This document shows positions 1 through 11,687 of a stretch of DNA of 64,000 nt, in pieces. The stretch covers positions 186,001 to 250,000 of the forward strand of contig JARBJD010000072.1 in NCBI GenBank assembly GCA_033064195.1. The letters are read 5' to 3'. Each line of letters begins with the position of its first letter. The stretch's first letter is position 1. This DNA is from Blattamonas nauphoetae (Eukaryota; Preaxostyla; Oxymonadida). The position numbers and the translations under genes were made by a program. The notes beneath the pieces are model-generated. The model did not search any database, was not told the DNA's origin, and saw only the letters and a program-made list of their open reading frames with translations.

Positions 1-1555
1 TCACTGGCTCAGCAAGATTCGCCAGGAACAGCGAAGAGTTCTGTCCTTCCGTCGCGGCAGAGAGCGCAGAGTACGCAACATGCCCAATCGCGTTGAACGG
101 CGTCAGCGACACGAACCAGCGCTGAGTGATTGTCGTCCCCAGATAGCTCACCAGAAGCAGGTCCGAGTCTTCCACTTCCCAGGGAATCGTGTTCGGCTCG
201 CTGTAGACGTGGTTCAGAGTGGCCAGCAGCGATTCGGAGAGCGACGACAGGTTCGACACGCACTCTTCGGCAGACGGGAAGTTGTGCAAAGTGGGAGGAA
301 GAACATAAAGCGAGGAGTTGCAGATCAGCAGGGTTTTCGAATACAACGCAATTCGGCTCAGATATCGTCCAGTGTCGTGGATCGTTTCAAGCTGTTTCAG
401 AGTTCCCTCGCTCTGGTTCGCAAAGTTGTGAAAAGACACCATTCCAGCAACAACAAGCAGAATAAGCACAATGTGCAGCATTCCTTGAATCAAGAGGAAG
501 AATGACTTCCGTTTCGTCGATACATTTGTCACTCCCTTTCCATCCCACAATTGAGACACTATGCTGGCCCCCAAAGACCGCGACTGCTTGGAATGCGATA
601 TCTTCGACGCCTGTGACCGGTCAGGATCCCGACCGCCTCCGAGAAGCTCGGCTCGAGCATCCAAAAGCGAACTGCTTTCCTCATCGTGACAGACACTCTG
701 CAGAAGAATCGCATACAGCCGGAGGAGAAATGTGTTGTTTGGATGCATTTTCAGCAGTTCCTCATATCCACGACGAGCTTTCTGCTCGTATTTCACGATT
801 TCCGACAGATGATGAGCAGACGACTGTTTCGACGTGTTGTTCTGCGAAAGGCTATGCCAGAAGTTCTTCGTCGCGTGCAAAGCCAGATTGTGAGCATGCA
901 GTGTTGAATCCAAAAGCTCTTTCCCTGGCCCACTCAGCATCTGACTGTGCGATTCTTGCGAGTCGGCCACGTCCACTGAAGTAGATGCTCGATTGGCCTG
1001 CGAAGCGAGAGAATGCCGACGGCAGGCCAGGTAAAACCGGAGAGAATAAGGCGGAAGACCACGAGATGCTGCAGTGAACAGGTATTCTGCTTTGTCTTTC
1101 ATTTTAGAGTATTGTTGCGTATGCACGGCATACAGCAAGATCAGTTGCGAGTTTTTCGGCCATTTGCATATTGCCAGGTTGAAGAGATAGTTCGAATAAT
1201 CAACAAATATCTTGTCTCGAGGGGTATGCTTCAACATCAAACGGACAGCTCGAATCGCGCGAAATGGGGATGATACGCGACTTTGGATGATCTTGGTTTG
1301 CTGATAGAAGAGATGTGGATTTTCTCCTTGTGTTGGACTTGTCGTAAAGAGAATCGACGGTGGATGTTGAGATTTCGGGAGAATGAAGAGATGCGTCTGC
1401 CATGCCCGCATCACAAAATAAAGAAACACAACCAAAACTATAGAGATAAACAATGTTAACAACCAAAGAAGAATATGTGATAAGGTATCATCTGATAGAT
1501 AATGGGAAACCACAACTGCTATTTGGAGTGCTGAATAAACGAGCGTGGTGAGTGA
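1..1555. repeat. Left arm of large inverted duplication
   Basis: The reverse complement of this stretch is almost base-for-base the sequence at 15473-17037. The match begins near base 1555 (shared CACTCACCACGCTCGTTTA) and continues to the window edge, so the arm is at least 1.55 kb. It lies inside the last exon of the TmcB-like gene. Confidence 0.9.
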
Positions 1556-2467
1556 AAACAGAAAATTGGTGCTAAGGCGGTAATATGGAAGGTATAGGGT
1601 GTAATACAGGAAAAGTGAGAGAGATGGGACGAGTGTTAGGATAAGTCTCCAACCGACTGTGGTGGAGAAGATTCTCGTTACAACTATTTGGGATGCAACA
1701 TAAACGGAAAAGATGGCACCAGGCCATCCTGATAGTCTTGCCTGGATGCCTCCTTGTTTGGGATTGATATTGTAAATGAAGAAGGAATAGGCTGTCGATG
1801 AGACGATGAAGACCAGAGCGAAGAGGCATGAAAGGATGAAAATGCTGGTATGGGCGCCATTCCTAGCGGAAAGTGAGAGAGAAAGATGATATACCAGCAT
1901 TCTTGCTCAGGATTCGTTCTCATGACCCCAGCGGAACAGTCTATAACGGCAAGGAGGATAGAGAGAAGATAGGGATATCTAACGACCATGGAGACGATAA
2001 ATAGGAGAAATATGCAGACAGGACTTGAAGGAAGAGAAAGGTAATCGTGCGATAGGTTTTAATTATCCATGGTTTGGAGGTCTCGATCACTTTGCGGAGA
2101 CCGGCCATAACGAAAAGGAGGACAATTTGAAGCCCAACGAGAAACATGATGATAGGCTCCAAAATGATGATCGAGTTGGAAAATAACGACAGGATTGAAG
2201 AACCATCGATGAAACCAAAAATCTGAGAAAAGGCGAGATTACGACGGAGGAGGTGTATCAAACCTTGTTAATGATTGCCAAATGGTTGAAATTAGCACCA
2301 TATATCCCGATTGCACATAGTTGGATAAGAACGAGAAGAAGACTCAGGTAGGAGGTTAGTTTGGACGGATGTCGTTTCTGAAGAATCGGGAAATTGTAAG
2401 AAGACAAGATGATTATACCTGGTAAAATAATGGGCCATAGAGATACACAATGGCATTCTCCATCCAT
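1..2467 (-). CDS. TmcB/TmcC-like multi-pass membrane protein, 3' end beyond window
   Basis: Four exons can be placed on the minus strand: 2467-2264, 2222-2020, 1978-1895, and 1862 to the left edge, with GT-AG introns of 41, 41 and 32 nt whose phases fit. The reading frame is then open to base 1. The protein begins with several hydrophobic membrane segments, then a cytosolic helical region ending in a YEELLKMHPNNTFLLRLYA block. That block resembles the TPR-like region of 'tiny macrocysts' TmcB/TmcC proteins of protists (family link from recognition, moderate). A further membrane segment and an extracellular Cys-containing part follow. Intron positions match those of the complete paralogue at 28.0-33.7 kb, which supports the model. 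The start is uncertain; ATG at 2467 (MDGECHC) was chosen because the open frame upstream begins only with TTG. Function is unknown; a membrane sensor or scaffold is a guess. Confidence 0.75.
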
Positions 2468-2711
2468 ATCAACTTCTACGTTCAGATCCGTACAGTCAAT
2501 TAACAATATGATGAGTCAGATCGACAAGGCAATGTCAACAAAGAAGAATTGGAGGATTAAGGGGGCCTTTGTATACTTTTCGACCATTATTATCAACATT
2601 TTTCACTTTAGAAAGCAGATTGTGAGGCTGCCATTCCGGCAATCGTATCTGCCTCAACATCGAAGTGTTTTGATATCCTCCCCAGAATTATTGACAATGC
2701 AACCGATATAG

Positions 2712-5109
2712 TTGGGAGTAATCGATGCGATCTCTTTGATACAACCCCGCTTTTTACCTACCTTCAAGCTTACGTCTTGTATGTTCAGCTCTACTCATAT
2801 CTTTGTTAGTTCTCCCAAACACCGTTCAATGCGCTCTATGATGCTCCGTCTCATCGAAATATTCATTAATTATCGTATTCTTCTCAACAATATTCATGTG
2901 CCCTCTCCCAGCCAAATTCTTCTCTCGGTTCACACGCTCCGTCCAAATGGGGCATGTGATCCAGTTCATTTCCATCGAATTTGCCACATTGAAAGACGTT
3001 CAAAGCCTTTCGATGAGTTTATGTCTGCTTTCGCATTGCTGTGAGGATGGTATCCTGCTTCAATCATTTATTCGGTCAGAAATCGTCATCTTCAAAATGA
3101 TAGAACGGAGAATTCCTTCTGTGATCTTTTCGCTTCTGTCTGGACTGGAAACCAAGACACTACAGCTCGCCCCATCCTGTTTATCTGTTCTCGCACAGTT
3201 GGCCAAATATCGTTCGTTTTCCTTCCAAATCTCCATTTATCATCGCTCATCTTGTCATATTTGGTTTTTTCTTCTTGTAGCGACTCTTACTGAAACTGTG
3301 TACCAGACAACCGGGTTTTCTGTGATTGTCTCTCTTTTCGACTTCAAGCCCCTCGAGCAGAAGATTTGGCAGCCTCTCCTTCTCTTAACCAAACAGCTCC
3401 TTGGAACAGGTGTGCATTGTCTTGAATCTCAGTTTTGATTATCACCTTAATTCGATGAAACAGACTCGCATGACAGTCCGATCCTTCATTCGATGCAGGA
3501 TACCTTGTTCTCGCTTGTTTGGAACACCATCGATGCAATCTTGATAGAACAGCCTCTTCGCATTCAACATTTGTTCTTCTGTCTCAATGCCATTGCTGAA
3601 ACTGATCATACAGGTCTGATCTCCCTCCCCATGACAAAATACTGATCCTTGTTCTTCTATTGTCCTTGCCTGTCTCAGCATGTTCTGACATTCTGTATGA
3701 AAAGGATTATGCAGAGAGAATCCTTCGTCTTAATTCCACACTCCTCACACTCCTTGATGACCCTTCTCTGGAGCTCTCTGATGCACCACATCTGTTCACC
3801 TCTCTTTTTCAATCGATTCAGACATTTGCCAAGGCACCGAATATGGGTTTGCACCTCTTCCCCCTCTTTTCATGAAGAACTGTCCGTTCAGAGCCCTTTG
3901 CACTTGTCTGCGTCTCCTCAGATTTTGGAGGACTTGTAACAAGCCTTCTAAAGCACTTTCCAATACTCCCATCGGCATCGCTCGCAGCTCTCGCCGAGAC
4001 ACTCACTTTTATCTTTCTCAACGGTCTGTCTTCTTGTTCACAGGCTCATTCACCTTCTCACTTATCATCACATCAACCAGAAATCCTTGTTGAGATCCTT
4101 CTTTCGTTATCTTTCATCGAAGAGTGTTACTCTCTCCTCACTTCCACAAATATCGATCCGATCCACTCGGCAGCAATGCTCCGTATTATCGATGAATATC
4201 ACACACATACCGCTCACCCCAGTCTGTCTTCTCGATATTTGTCATATTTCTCCCTTTCTTCTGGAAGCTGCCTCATTTTCATCTGAGTCTATTCCAACCA
4301 TCTTGTCGTGTTGTGAACGACTTGAAAACCATCCAACACTCGTCACATCAGCACTCGCACTGCTTTCATCCCAAAGAATCTTCGGTATGAAAATGATTTT
4401 CTCATCCTACGGCCTCCATCGACATCAACCCTTCTGTCCATCTTATCTCTCCTTCTTCCTCCTTTTTGTTCCAGTCGATCGCATCACCGAATTTTCTATG
4501 GACGATAGAACTCGACTCACATCATGTTGCCTTGCTGCTCTCAACCATTCCATCGATCGCCTCTCCCCACAATCTCGAACACCCACTCAGTCCTCCTCTT
4601 CCTACACAACCTCCGACGCTCGTCAAGACATCGCCGGGATCGTTACCTTCCTTCCTGCGCTGATTACATCCCGTTTGCGTCTTTTGTTCCCATCACCACT
4701 CCACATCTTTTCAGGGTCCGCCCTCCACCTCATCCTCCTCACCTGCCCCGTCCATGGCATCGCCCAACTGTTCTCCTCATCAGAAGCTCCCCTCACCCGA
4801 TATGACGCTGCTGTTATATCAATGTTATCAGCTGTGGCAGATGCAGGTTTGCTCACACCCTCCCCTGACCCTCTTTTCTCTCATTTTGCATGAATAGTCC
4901 GACACCATCAACCATCCATCCCGCCTTCTGAACAAATTTCCTTCTTCGGCCCTCTCCTCGCCAACTCCACTCTCAACTCTCTCTTCGCTCTGTCATCGCG
5001 TGCTAAGGGCCACAATTCTCCATCTCTCGAAAAACTCACCAATATCATCGACCATCTTACTATTTTCATTCATTTTTCCACTCGTACCATATGCCTTCTT
5101 GCTTGATTC
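2712..5109 (+). CDS. Spliced helical-repeat (ARM/HEAT-like) protein
   Basis: A chain of plus-strand exons reads as an alpha-helical, Leu/Ser-rich protein with no signal peptide. Exons are separated by short GT-AG introns, for example about 2927-2967, about 3408-3462 and about 3615-3679, with others near 3850-3935 and 4010-4040. Recognisable helical blocks include KDVQSLSMSLCLLSHCCEDG near 3.0 kb, SMQDTLFSLVWNTIDAIL near 3.5 kb and FGGLVTSLLKHFPILPSAS near 3.93 kb. The last block ends with TAG-type splicing near 4.9 kb and a stop near 5109. The family is not identified beyond armadillo/HEAT-like helices. The 5' end was not resolved; exons may start slightly before 2.7 kb. It converges with the beta-helix gene at 5264-8728. 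Confidence 0.5.
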
Positions 5110-5263
5110 GTTTTCCTCTCGATTTTGTGGCCATTTTCATCACATCCTGTTCTTTTTGCCACTTTTTCTTTTAACTCTGTGTTCTCCTTGCAGTGGATAT
5201 TTCCATTTATCATTTTTTGTTTAATAGAAAGTGTGAAATGCGAATTGAAGGAGTGTTTCTTAA

Positions 5264-8200
5264 TCATACCCTTTGTGTTGCATACTGGAATTTCCGAATC
5301 TTTCCCGATTGCCGAATTGGGGGAATGAGCGAGTCCGTCTCTACTGAATTATCTGCCTTCTTCCTGTCTCTCCTCTGCTCCCACTTCCTGAGGGCGATTC
5401 CGCACGTGAAGAGGACGACGCAGATGACGCAAGAGACAACCAGAACGGGGACGAGCACCATGATCGTCTGAGCTATTTTAGATTTTTGTTCGGAATCAAC
5501 AACGAGAGGAATGAGCGGAGTTCGTCCCATCTTCTCCTTTGTCCAGAAATGGGGATCCATTCCCTCCAATCCCAGTGGGTACGTGAGTCTGCATTGTGAG
5601 TTTCGGAGGGGAAACTTGAGGTCCGTTGCTTCAACAATGAATGTCACTTTTTTCGAGTTTGGGTGGTCAGTGAGGGCGAATTCGTCTGCCATCGTCGCTT
5701 TTTGATCCAGGATTTCCAAATACATGAAACATGGGAATATGTTCGATCCGGCGAGAGTGACACGAGAATGTGTTGTGTTGAGCGTCTTCCACGTGGCAGT
5801 GGTGAGCGAAGGAGTGAAATACAGCGAATCTGGCATCGATCCCTTCTTGGTTGTCACTTCACAATCTTCGTTGAAGATCCAGAGGTTGTTACTGATGACA
5901 GTGTGGTCGATTGTGGAGAACTCGTCCACCTGGACTGCTTGAAGCGTCAGAGCAGCCTCCATTTTGCAGAACACGTTTCGTCGCATATCTCCGAATTCGA
6001 CAGGCTGAGAGGCGATAGTGTTGTTGGAGAAGGTTGCTGAAGTGACGACACACTTTCCTCCGACGACCCCGAGGCTCCCGACAGTCGAGTTGCAGAACAA
6101 TGCGCGTTCGATGTTGGAGTCGCTGTCGACAAGACAGACCAAGGCTGAGTTCCAGATGCAGATCACATCACCGGCTCTGTCCCCACTCGCAGTCAACCCT
6201 CCCTCGCTCTCTGCCCTCGTCGGAGGGAGCTCGCCTGATCCTGAGAACGTGGAATCGATGAAAGTGGCTGCTGTTCGTTCGAGAACAACCATGTGTCCAT
6301 ATCCCGTCGCTGGTCGGATGATTCCATTGATGATAAGATGCGACGAGATGATCTTCACTGTGCACACAATCGGTTTTTCTTTATCCAGCGTCTCGTCAGC
6401 CTTGTCGAATGTGGTGAGAATGAGCGGAAGGTACGTGTTTCCGACGTCGTCTCGCTTGATTCTTGTGTCGGTGATGGTAACTTTCATTGTTTCCGTTTCT
6501 GTTGTTGTTTCTGGAAGGAAGATCTCGAACAAACTGCCAACACTGACAGTGCAGTCTGACACGAGTGAACTCATCAGGGTGAGAGACGAATCGATCCCGA
6601 GCAGACTGACAAGAGCGTTGGTGGATGCGATGGAAGTGATCTCGCATTTGAACATCGTCACATTCGAAGAATCGGCCACAATGAAATTTTTGGAAAGGGT
6701 GGCTGAGGTTGTGGAGAGTGTGCAGACAGACATGATCAAACTTGGTGTCTCACTCAGTTCCCGATTCGCTGGACACATCAACTGAGCAAACGACGCAATG
6801 CTCTGATCAGTGAGCTCACTGCTTCTCACAAACGTGAACTGGAGATATGCCAAAGTCAACCATCCAGTTGTGATCTTGATGAACGCCTCGTTCGACGAAA
6901 TGTAGGCAGTCTGCGACTCTGTCAGAGCAGATGGTCGACACTCGATCTTGGTTACCCCGTTTGGAGTGTTGGTGCCGACATTGCTGAATTGGGAGGGGAT
7001 GGCTCCTGTGACAGAGAGGTTCCTTCCATCCACGGCCCATCCCCACTCTTCGTATTGTCCAGCTTCAACAACCACATGGAAGATCTCCTTCTGAGTGGAT
7101 GGGACGCGTTGGATCGCACGGGAGATTGTGCTGCAGGGGTGTTGATCGTTCCAACACGCAAAGTTGTCGCGTTGACCAGGCTTCACTTCAACTTGCGAGA
7201 CGAGTGTTGTGAGGGTGACAGTGCATTCGGTAAAAACTGGGTCTGTTCGACTGGAATAATAAATAATTCCTGAAATATCGTCTGCCTGAGCGGTTGTCAT
7301 GCAGTCAATCACAGATCGGGCAACAATCCACGGCGTTCCGGCAGTCAAAACTGCGATGCATGCCCCGTTTTGTGTTGCTTCGCATTCCGAGAACAGAAGA
7401 CCACGAATATTGATGTGTTGTGCATCAAACACACGTGCGATGTCGATTCCGCCTCCAAACGCCGCTTTTGACCCGACAAACGACGAAAAAGAGACAGAAA
7501 ATGGGGCGACTGTAGACATGATCGCACCGCCTCCTACGCCCGCCTGGCTTTCGTCAAACGCACAGGACGAGATGGAAATGTTATGGGGGAAATGGCGGCC
7601 GCTCGAGGAGAAGAATAAAGTGCCTCCGGAGTCTTTCGAGCTGCACCAGCGGAAGATCGATTTTTGGATGGTCGATGGCATTTCGGGAGCTTGGAGGGCG
7701 AAGTATGCACCTCCGTTCACCGCTGCAGAGCAGTCGAGAAAGACAGAACGCTCGATTTTGACGTTTCCGATCGACGCAATTCCGCCACCACTGCCTTGCT
7801 TGGACGAGCATTTTAAGAACTTGCATTCGATAATTGTGAGCTCCTTTGCGATTGTCTGTCTGATTCCTCCACCATCGTCTGTTTCCGCGGTACAGGAGTC
7901 GAATGTGTCGCTGTTAAACGATGCCGCTTTTGCGTTCTCAATCTGTGTCTCTTTGTACGTAGTGTTCCTGTTGCAGGCGAAATATGAATTATTCATGCTG
8001 AGAAATGAGTCAAAGTGATTAAAGTCTGGAATAATTCCACCATAGAGCGAATTGTCACTCTCGCGAATGGAGGATGCGAGAATTGACGCTGAAGAAGTAG
8101 AATGGAGAGGTGGCGGATAATCTGTTCGAAGTTGTGTGATATTTGCGATGGAGGATGAGGAGACGAAGAGAGACGACGCATGAGAGGAGAGGAGGAGTGG

Positions 8201-8728
8201 AGTCGACATAATGCGACAGTTATGAACGTTGCTATGGGAAAAATAAAAGGTGTTGGTATTGTTATCGCCAGTGGTAAGGGTATTGAACATTGAATGAGGA
8301 GCAGAAGGCATGAATGAAGATGTTGAAAGAAAAAGCGTAGAGTCGCTAAGATAAAAGAAAGATTCAATTGAAATGAAGCGGAATGTACAGCCCACAATGT
8401 TAGCCACAGAGGACTCATTTGCTTGAACTGCGGTATTGGTTTCGAGTGAGAAATCCAAGTTGTTGATAGTCAAAGTTGAGTTTTTGAGAAAAAATAGTGG
8501 AGAGTTTGGATGGTAAATGTTCGGACTCGATAGAACTGTGGCTGAGTCTGCTTTAAGTACTAATTCACAGTTGATTAAACGATTTGTGGATGAGTAAAAC
8601 GGGGATGACGAATGGTCGAGTGATACGACAGGAGTGTGATGGTCCGAAGATAGGAATGTGGAAATCAAGATAGTGAGATTGGTCTCCATTGGGAAGAGAG
8701 ATCCAATGGTGAATAGGACAAAGATCAT
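5264..8728 (-). CDS. Type I membrane protein with parallel beta-helix ectodomain
   Basis: This is a single-exon gene of about 1154 residues. The start is set at the ATG at 8728 because the frame upstream begins with TTG; the N-terminus MIFVLFTIGSLF is a plausible signal peptide. Residues ~100-480 hold repeated short strands with GGG(I/A) turns (SGGGIASIGNVKIERS, VGGGAIM, FGGGID) and many N/S/T, typical of right-handed parallel beta-helix (pectin-lyase-like, Pmp-like) surface proteins. A CxxxHPCSTISRAI block near residue 515 starts a second helix module; the same CxxxxxPCST block occurs in the pseudokinase receptor at 46.5-48.4 kb. A single membrane segment, VLVPVLVVSCVICVVLF, precedes a short basic tail. 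It is likely a surface adhesin or receptor; the ligand is unknown. Confidence 0.85.
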   Translation of the reverse strand: MIFVLFTIGSLFPMETNLTILISTFLSSDHHTPVVSLDHSSSPFYSSTNRLINCELVLKADSATVLSSPNIYHPNSPLFFLKNSTLTINNLDFSLETNTAVQANESSVANIVGCTFRFISIESFFYLSDSTLFLSTSSFMPSAPHSMFNTLTTGDNNTNTFYFSHSNVHNCRIMSTPLLLSSHASSLFVSSSSIANITQLRTDYPPPLHSTSSASILASSIRESDNSLYGGIIPDFNHFDSFLSMNNSYFACNRNTTYKETQIENAKAASFNSDTFDSCTAETDDGGGIRQTIAKELTIIECKFLKCSSKQGSGGGIASIGNVKIERSVFLDCSAAVNGGAYFALQAPEMPSTIQKSIFRWCSSKDSGGTLFFSSSGRHFPHNISISSCAFDESQAGVGGGAIMSTVAPFSVSFSSFVGSKAAFGGGIDIARVFDAQHINIRGLLFSECEATQNGACIAVLTAGTPWIVARSVIDCMTTAQADDISGIIYYSSRTDPVFTECTVTLTTLVSQVEVKPGQRDNFACWNDQHPCSTISRAIQRVPSTQKEIFHVVVEAGQYEEWGWAVDGRNLSVTGAIPSQFSNVGTNTPNGVTKIECRPSALTESQTAYISSNEAFIKITTGWLTLAYLQFTFVRSSELTDQSIASFAQLMCPANRELSETPSLIMSVCTLSTTSATLSKNFIVADSSNVTMFKCEITSIASTNALVSLLGIDSSLTLMSSLVSDCTVSVGSLFEIFLPETTTETETMKVTITDTRIKRDDVGNTYLPLILTTFDKADETLDKEKPIVCTVKIISSHLIINGIIRPATGYGHMVVLERTAATFIDSTFSGSGELPPTRAESEGGLTASGDRAGDVICIWNSALVCLVDSDSNIERALFCNSTVGSLGVVGGKCVVTSATFSNNTIASQPVEFGDMRRNVFCKMEAALTLQAVQVDEFSTIDHTVISNNLWIFNEDCEVTTKKGSMPDSLYFTPSLTTATWKTLNTTHSRVTLAGSNIFPCFMYLEILDQKATMADEFALTDHPNSKKVTFIVEATDLKFPLRNSQCRLTYPLGLEGMDPHFWTKEKMGRTPLIPLVVDSEQKSKIAQTIMVLVPVLVVSCVICVVLFTCGIALRKWEQRRDRKKADNSVETDSLIPPIRQSGKIRKFQYATQRV

Positions 8729-9090
8729 TTCATCCAAACGACGATTTGAAGGAAAAGTGGGGAGATCTTCTTATGAAAAAGAAACTTTGAGAACGATCAC
8801 ATCCGATTGGGTCGGAAAACAAATCTGAACAGTTGATTCATATGAAATCAGATATAATGAATCTGGAAAAGTGATACTCTTCTATTTGTATCCCGGACTC
8901 AAACGATGACCCTTATTTTCTTATATGGGAGTCATCCTCTTTTCACTTCTCCTGTAGTGACAGAATTCAAATCTCATTTTCGTTCTTCCCCCAGACTTAC
9001 CTCCGGGTCGAAGCTCCAAATCCGAGATAAGCTCTCTCAATCCAGTCCAGCCGTTCTCGGTTCACTTACCCCTCTCGCTTCGAATGTTGA
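8729..9090. promoter_or_regulatory. Divergent intergenic region
   Basis: About 360 bases separate the starts of the beta-helix gene (minus) and the kinase gene (plus), so both promoters should lie here. The part next to the beta-helix gene is A/T-rich. No specific motif could be assigned. Confidence 0.4.
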
Positions 9091-11143
9091 ATGGTGTTCC
9101 CGTTCAGTCTGCCCTTTGTGACACATTTTCACAAATATATTTCAATTTCCATTTTCTACTCCATTATTCCAGTCACCAATCAAACTCACCCTCTTTCTTG
9201 CTGAAGTCTATCACCACTGCCAACCATCATATCGCTATGCCCCGTCCAACGCATCATTTGGAAAGATCCTTACCACGCCATCAGAAGGTGTCGTTCACGG
9301 CGGACTTGACAATATCGACGGAGATTACATTTTCAGAGTTGGCGACATTATATCTGGTAATGAAGGCAACCTCAACCGCTCCTGTCGTCTCTTCAGCCGA
9401 AGGTATCGTGTTGAGGACCTTCTTGGCAAAGGAAGTTTCGGACAGGTGTTGAGATGTGTGGAGACAACCACATTCACTACAGTGGCCCTTAAAGTAATCA
9501 AAAACAAGAGTTCATACACAAAACAAGCAGAGACAGAAGCAAACATCCTCAAAATGCTCCAATCGTCCGAAGACGGCATCAGGAAGCCCTTTCTCCACTT
9601 CGAAGAGTCTTTCATCTTCCAAGGCCACATGTGCATTGTGACAGAAATGCTTGGTGTTGATTTGTACAGTCACCTTCGTGAGAAGAGGTTCAGTGGACTC
9701 TCTTTACCAATTATTTCAACGGTATCTCCGTTGTTCATCAGTTCTTTGCATTCTTTCTTTTCTCCTCTCCACTTTCGCATAATTTTGATTCACCATCTCT
9801 TTATACTCTCAGATTCTATCACAAATCCTCACTGCATGTGCCACTCTCTCCGATTTTGGGATAATCCACGCCGACATCAAACCCGAAAACATCCTCGCAT
9901 CTCCTTCGATCCCCCTCGTGAAATTAGCTGATTTTGGGTCAGCATTTCTCGTTGGTGGCTATTCCTGTTCCTACATTCAGTCTCGATACTATCGTGCTCC
10001 TGAAGCGATAGTTGGCACTGGGTATGCCACATCTCCAATATCTCTCCATTTTTTTCCCGAATTATATCTCCCAAACTTTCCCACACAATTTATCTTGTCC
10101 CATCTCTCAGATATACCCCTCAGATCGACGTATGGAGTCTTGGCTGCGTTGCCGCTGAGCTCTTCATTGGTCGTCCACTCTTTCCAGGCACCAGCCAGTT
10201 CGATCAATTATTTTGCATTTGCGAAATGTTGGGGTGTGTCTCTTCTTCCTCTTTTCATCCTCAATCTTCAGAGAGGTCCCACAATCAATGATCGAGCGAG
10301 GGTGGAATCGAGACAAGTACTTCCGCCAGGAACCGGTCTCTGGTTCGTCCAAAATGCGCTGGAGGATGATGACTCCTGGCGAATATCGGACAGTATGGGT
10401 GTTGTTCTCGGATATTCATTCCACAATCATTCTCCATTCATTCAAGGCGAATCCACCAACACCCATGCATTGCCCACATAGCTACATCTTGAATTCTGTG
10501 GCTGCAACCATTGACTTACACGCAACTCGTCTGCTCTCACAAAACGAGCGTTCCAATCGAGCGAAGGCGGATCGGCGCCCGTTCATTGATTTTCTGCAAA
10601 GACTGCTTGTAATTGATCCTCTCCAACGGTTAACTGCAAAACAAGCTCTCTGCCATCCATTTATCACTCAAAGGCCCTTCACATCTTCCTGGCAACCACC
10701 TCTCGATTCAGCTGACCAAGCAGTCGTGAATGGGATTGTCGGTTTGTATTTTCGCCATTTTTGAGATTATTGACGTTTTTTTTGTTGATTACTTTCGTAT
10801 TCTATCATTATATTGTCTCATCCTCCGTCTAGATCCGACCAATCCTTTTTCCGGCGTTATTGCTTCAATCGGATACACCCTCCCGCCCTGCACAAGCAAA
10901 CGAAGCTCTCTCCGCCTTTCCTCGTCTTCTCGCCTCTCATCATCGCCACTTTCGTCACCACCTTCACCAACCCCCTCCCTCTCCACTCCCTCCTCTCTTT
11001 TCCACGCTCGCCCTGCCAGGCCGCCTCTCTCCCGCCACAGAACCCCAACTGCTTATGTGTCGATTCCTTTTGTCTCAAATTCCTCAACTTCGATGTCAGA
11101 CGACGATCTGTCATCTTCCAACCCAAAATCTCGGAATGATTGA
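9091..11143 (+). CDS. DYRK/Yak1-type dual-specificity protein kinase
   Basis: Seven exons fit in phase: 9091-9117, 9173-9721, 9813-10021, 10111-10233, 10272-10392, 10447-10741 and 10833-11143, giving 544 residues. A short N-terminal DYRK-type lead-in with [10 protein letters not shown] precedes [16 protein letters not shown] (P-loop), the VALKVIK lysine and HADIKPEN (catalytic loop, Ala where Arg or Cys is usual). Then come DFGSA and [15 protein letters not shown], the YxY activation-loop signature of DYRK kinases, then [21 protein letters not shown]. All catalytic residues are present, so it should be active. The C-terminal exon is a Ser/Pro-rich low-complexity tail ending NPKSRND. DYRK/Yak1 kinases act in growth and stress control. 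The start ATG is preceded in frame by TGA. The splice model is mine and unverified. Confidence 0.88.
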
Positions 11144-11687
11144 TTTCTGACAAAATGACGAATTGGACAAGAGCAGACCATCTTCTTCTTTCTGTTGACA
11201 GATTATCTTTGCTCTGTCGTCTTCATTCTGCTGTTCGTCCTCATCGCTGCATTTGTTCGAGTGTCTGACTCCCCAAGCGATTCATGTTCAATTGACAATA
11301 TTTTTCCTCCCTTGAACTGATTCATGATCTGATAAGCCAAGCAATATCGACTATCTGTGTTGATTTGGATAGTGGGAGGATCTCTCAGACCCACATCTGC
11401 AACAAGCGATGATGCGATGACATTCACTGCATTTTTTGGTCATCTTCAGACTGGATAAGAGTCGAAGCATGCTTTTCGTGATTCATTTCATGCTCTTCAT
11501 AGCTTTTTGTCACCTCATTTCACAGACATCGCACGAGGAGATTATCGAGCGTATTTCTGTTTTAAAGATTGTCTCTATGTGTTCAATGATTGCTTTCTCG
11601 GACCGTTTCTTCATGCGATGGATGAAAGTCGTTCTTCAACTGTGAAAAAAAATCATGGTCAGTTTCCTTCAAAAGTGGAAGTAAGCC
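11144..11687. other. Intergenic stretch, no gene seen
   Basis: About 540 bases between the kinase and the next plus-strand gene. Only short open frames occur, none with a recognisable protein. A small upstream exon of the next gene cannot be excluded. Confidence 0.4.

Noticed and set aside
6018-8018. Long plus-strand frames of 240-255 codons
   Set aside because: They lie antisense to the 1154-residue beta-helix protein and show no domain of their own.
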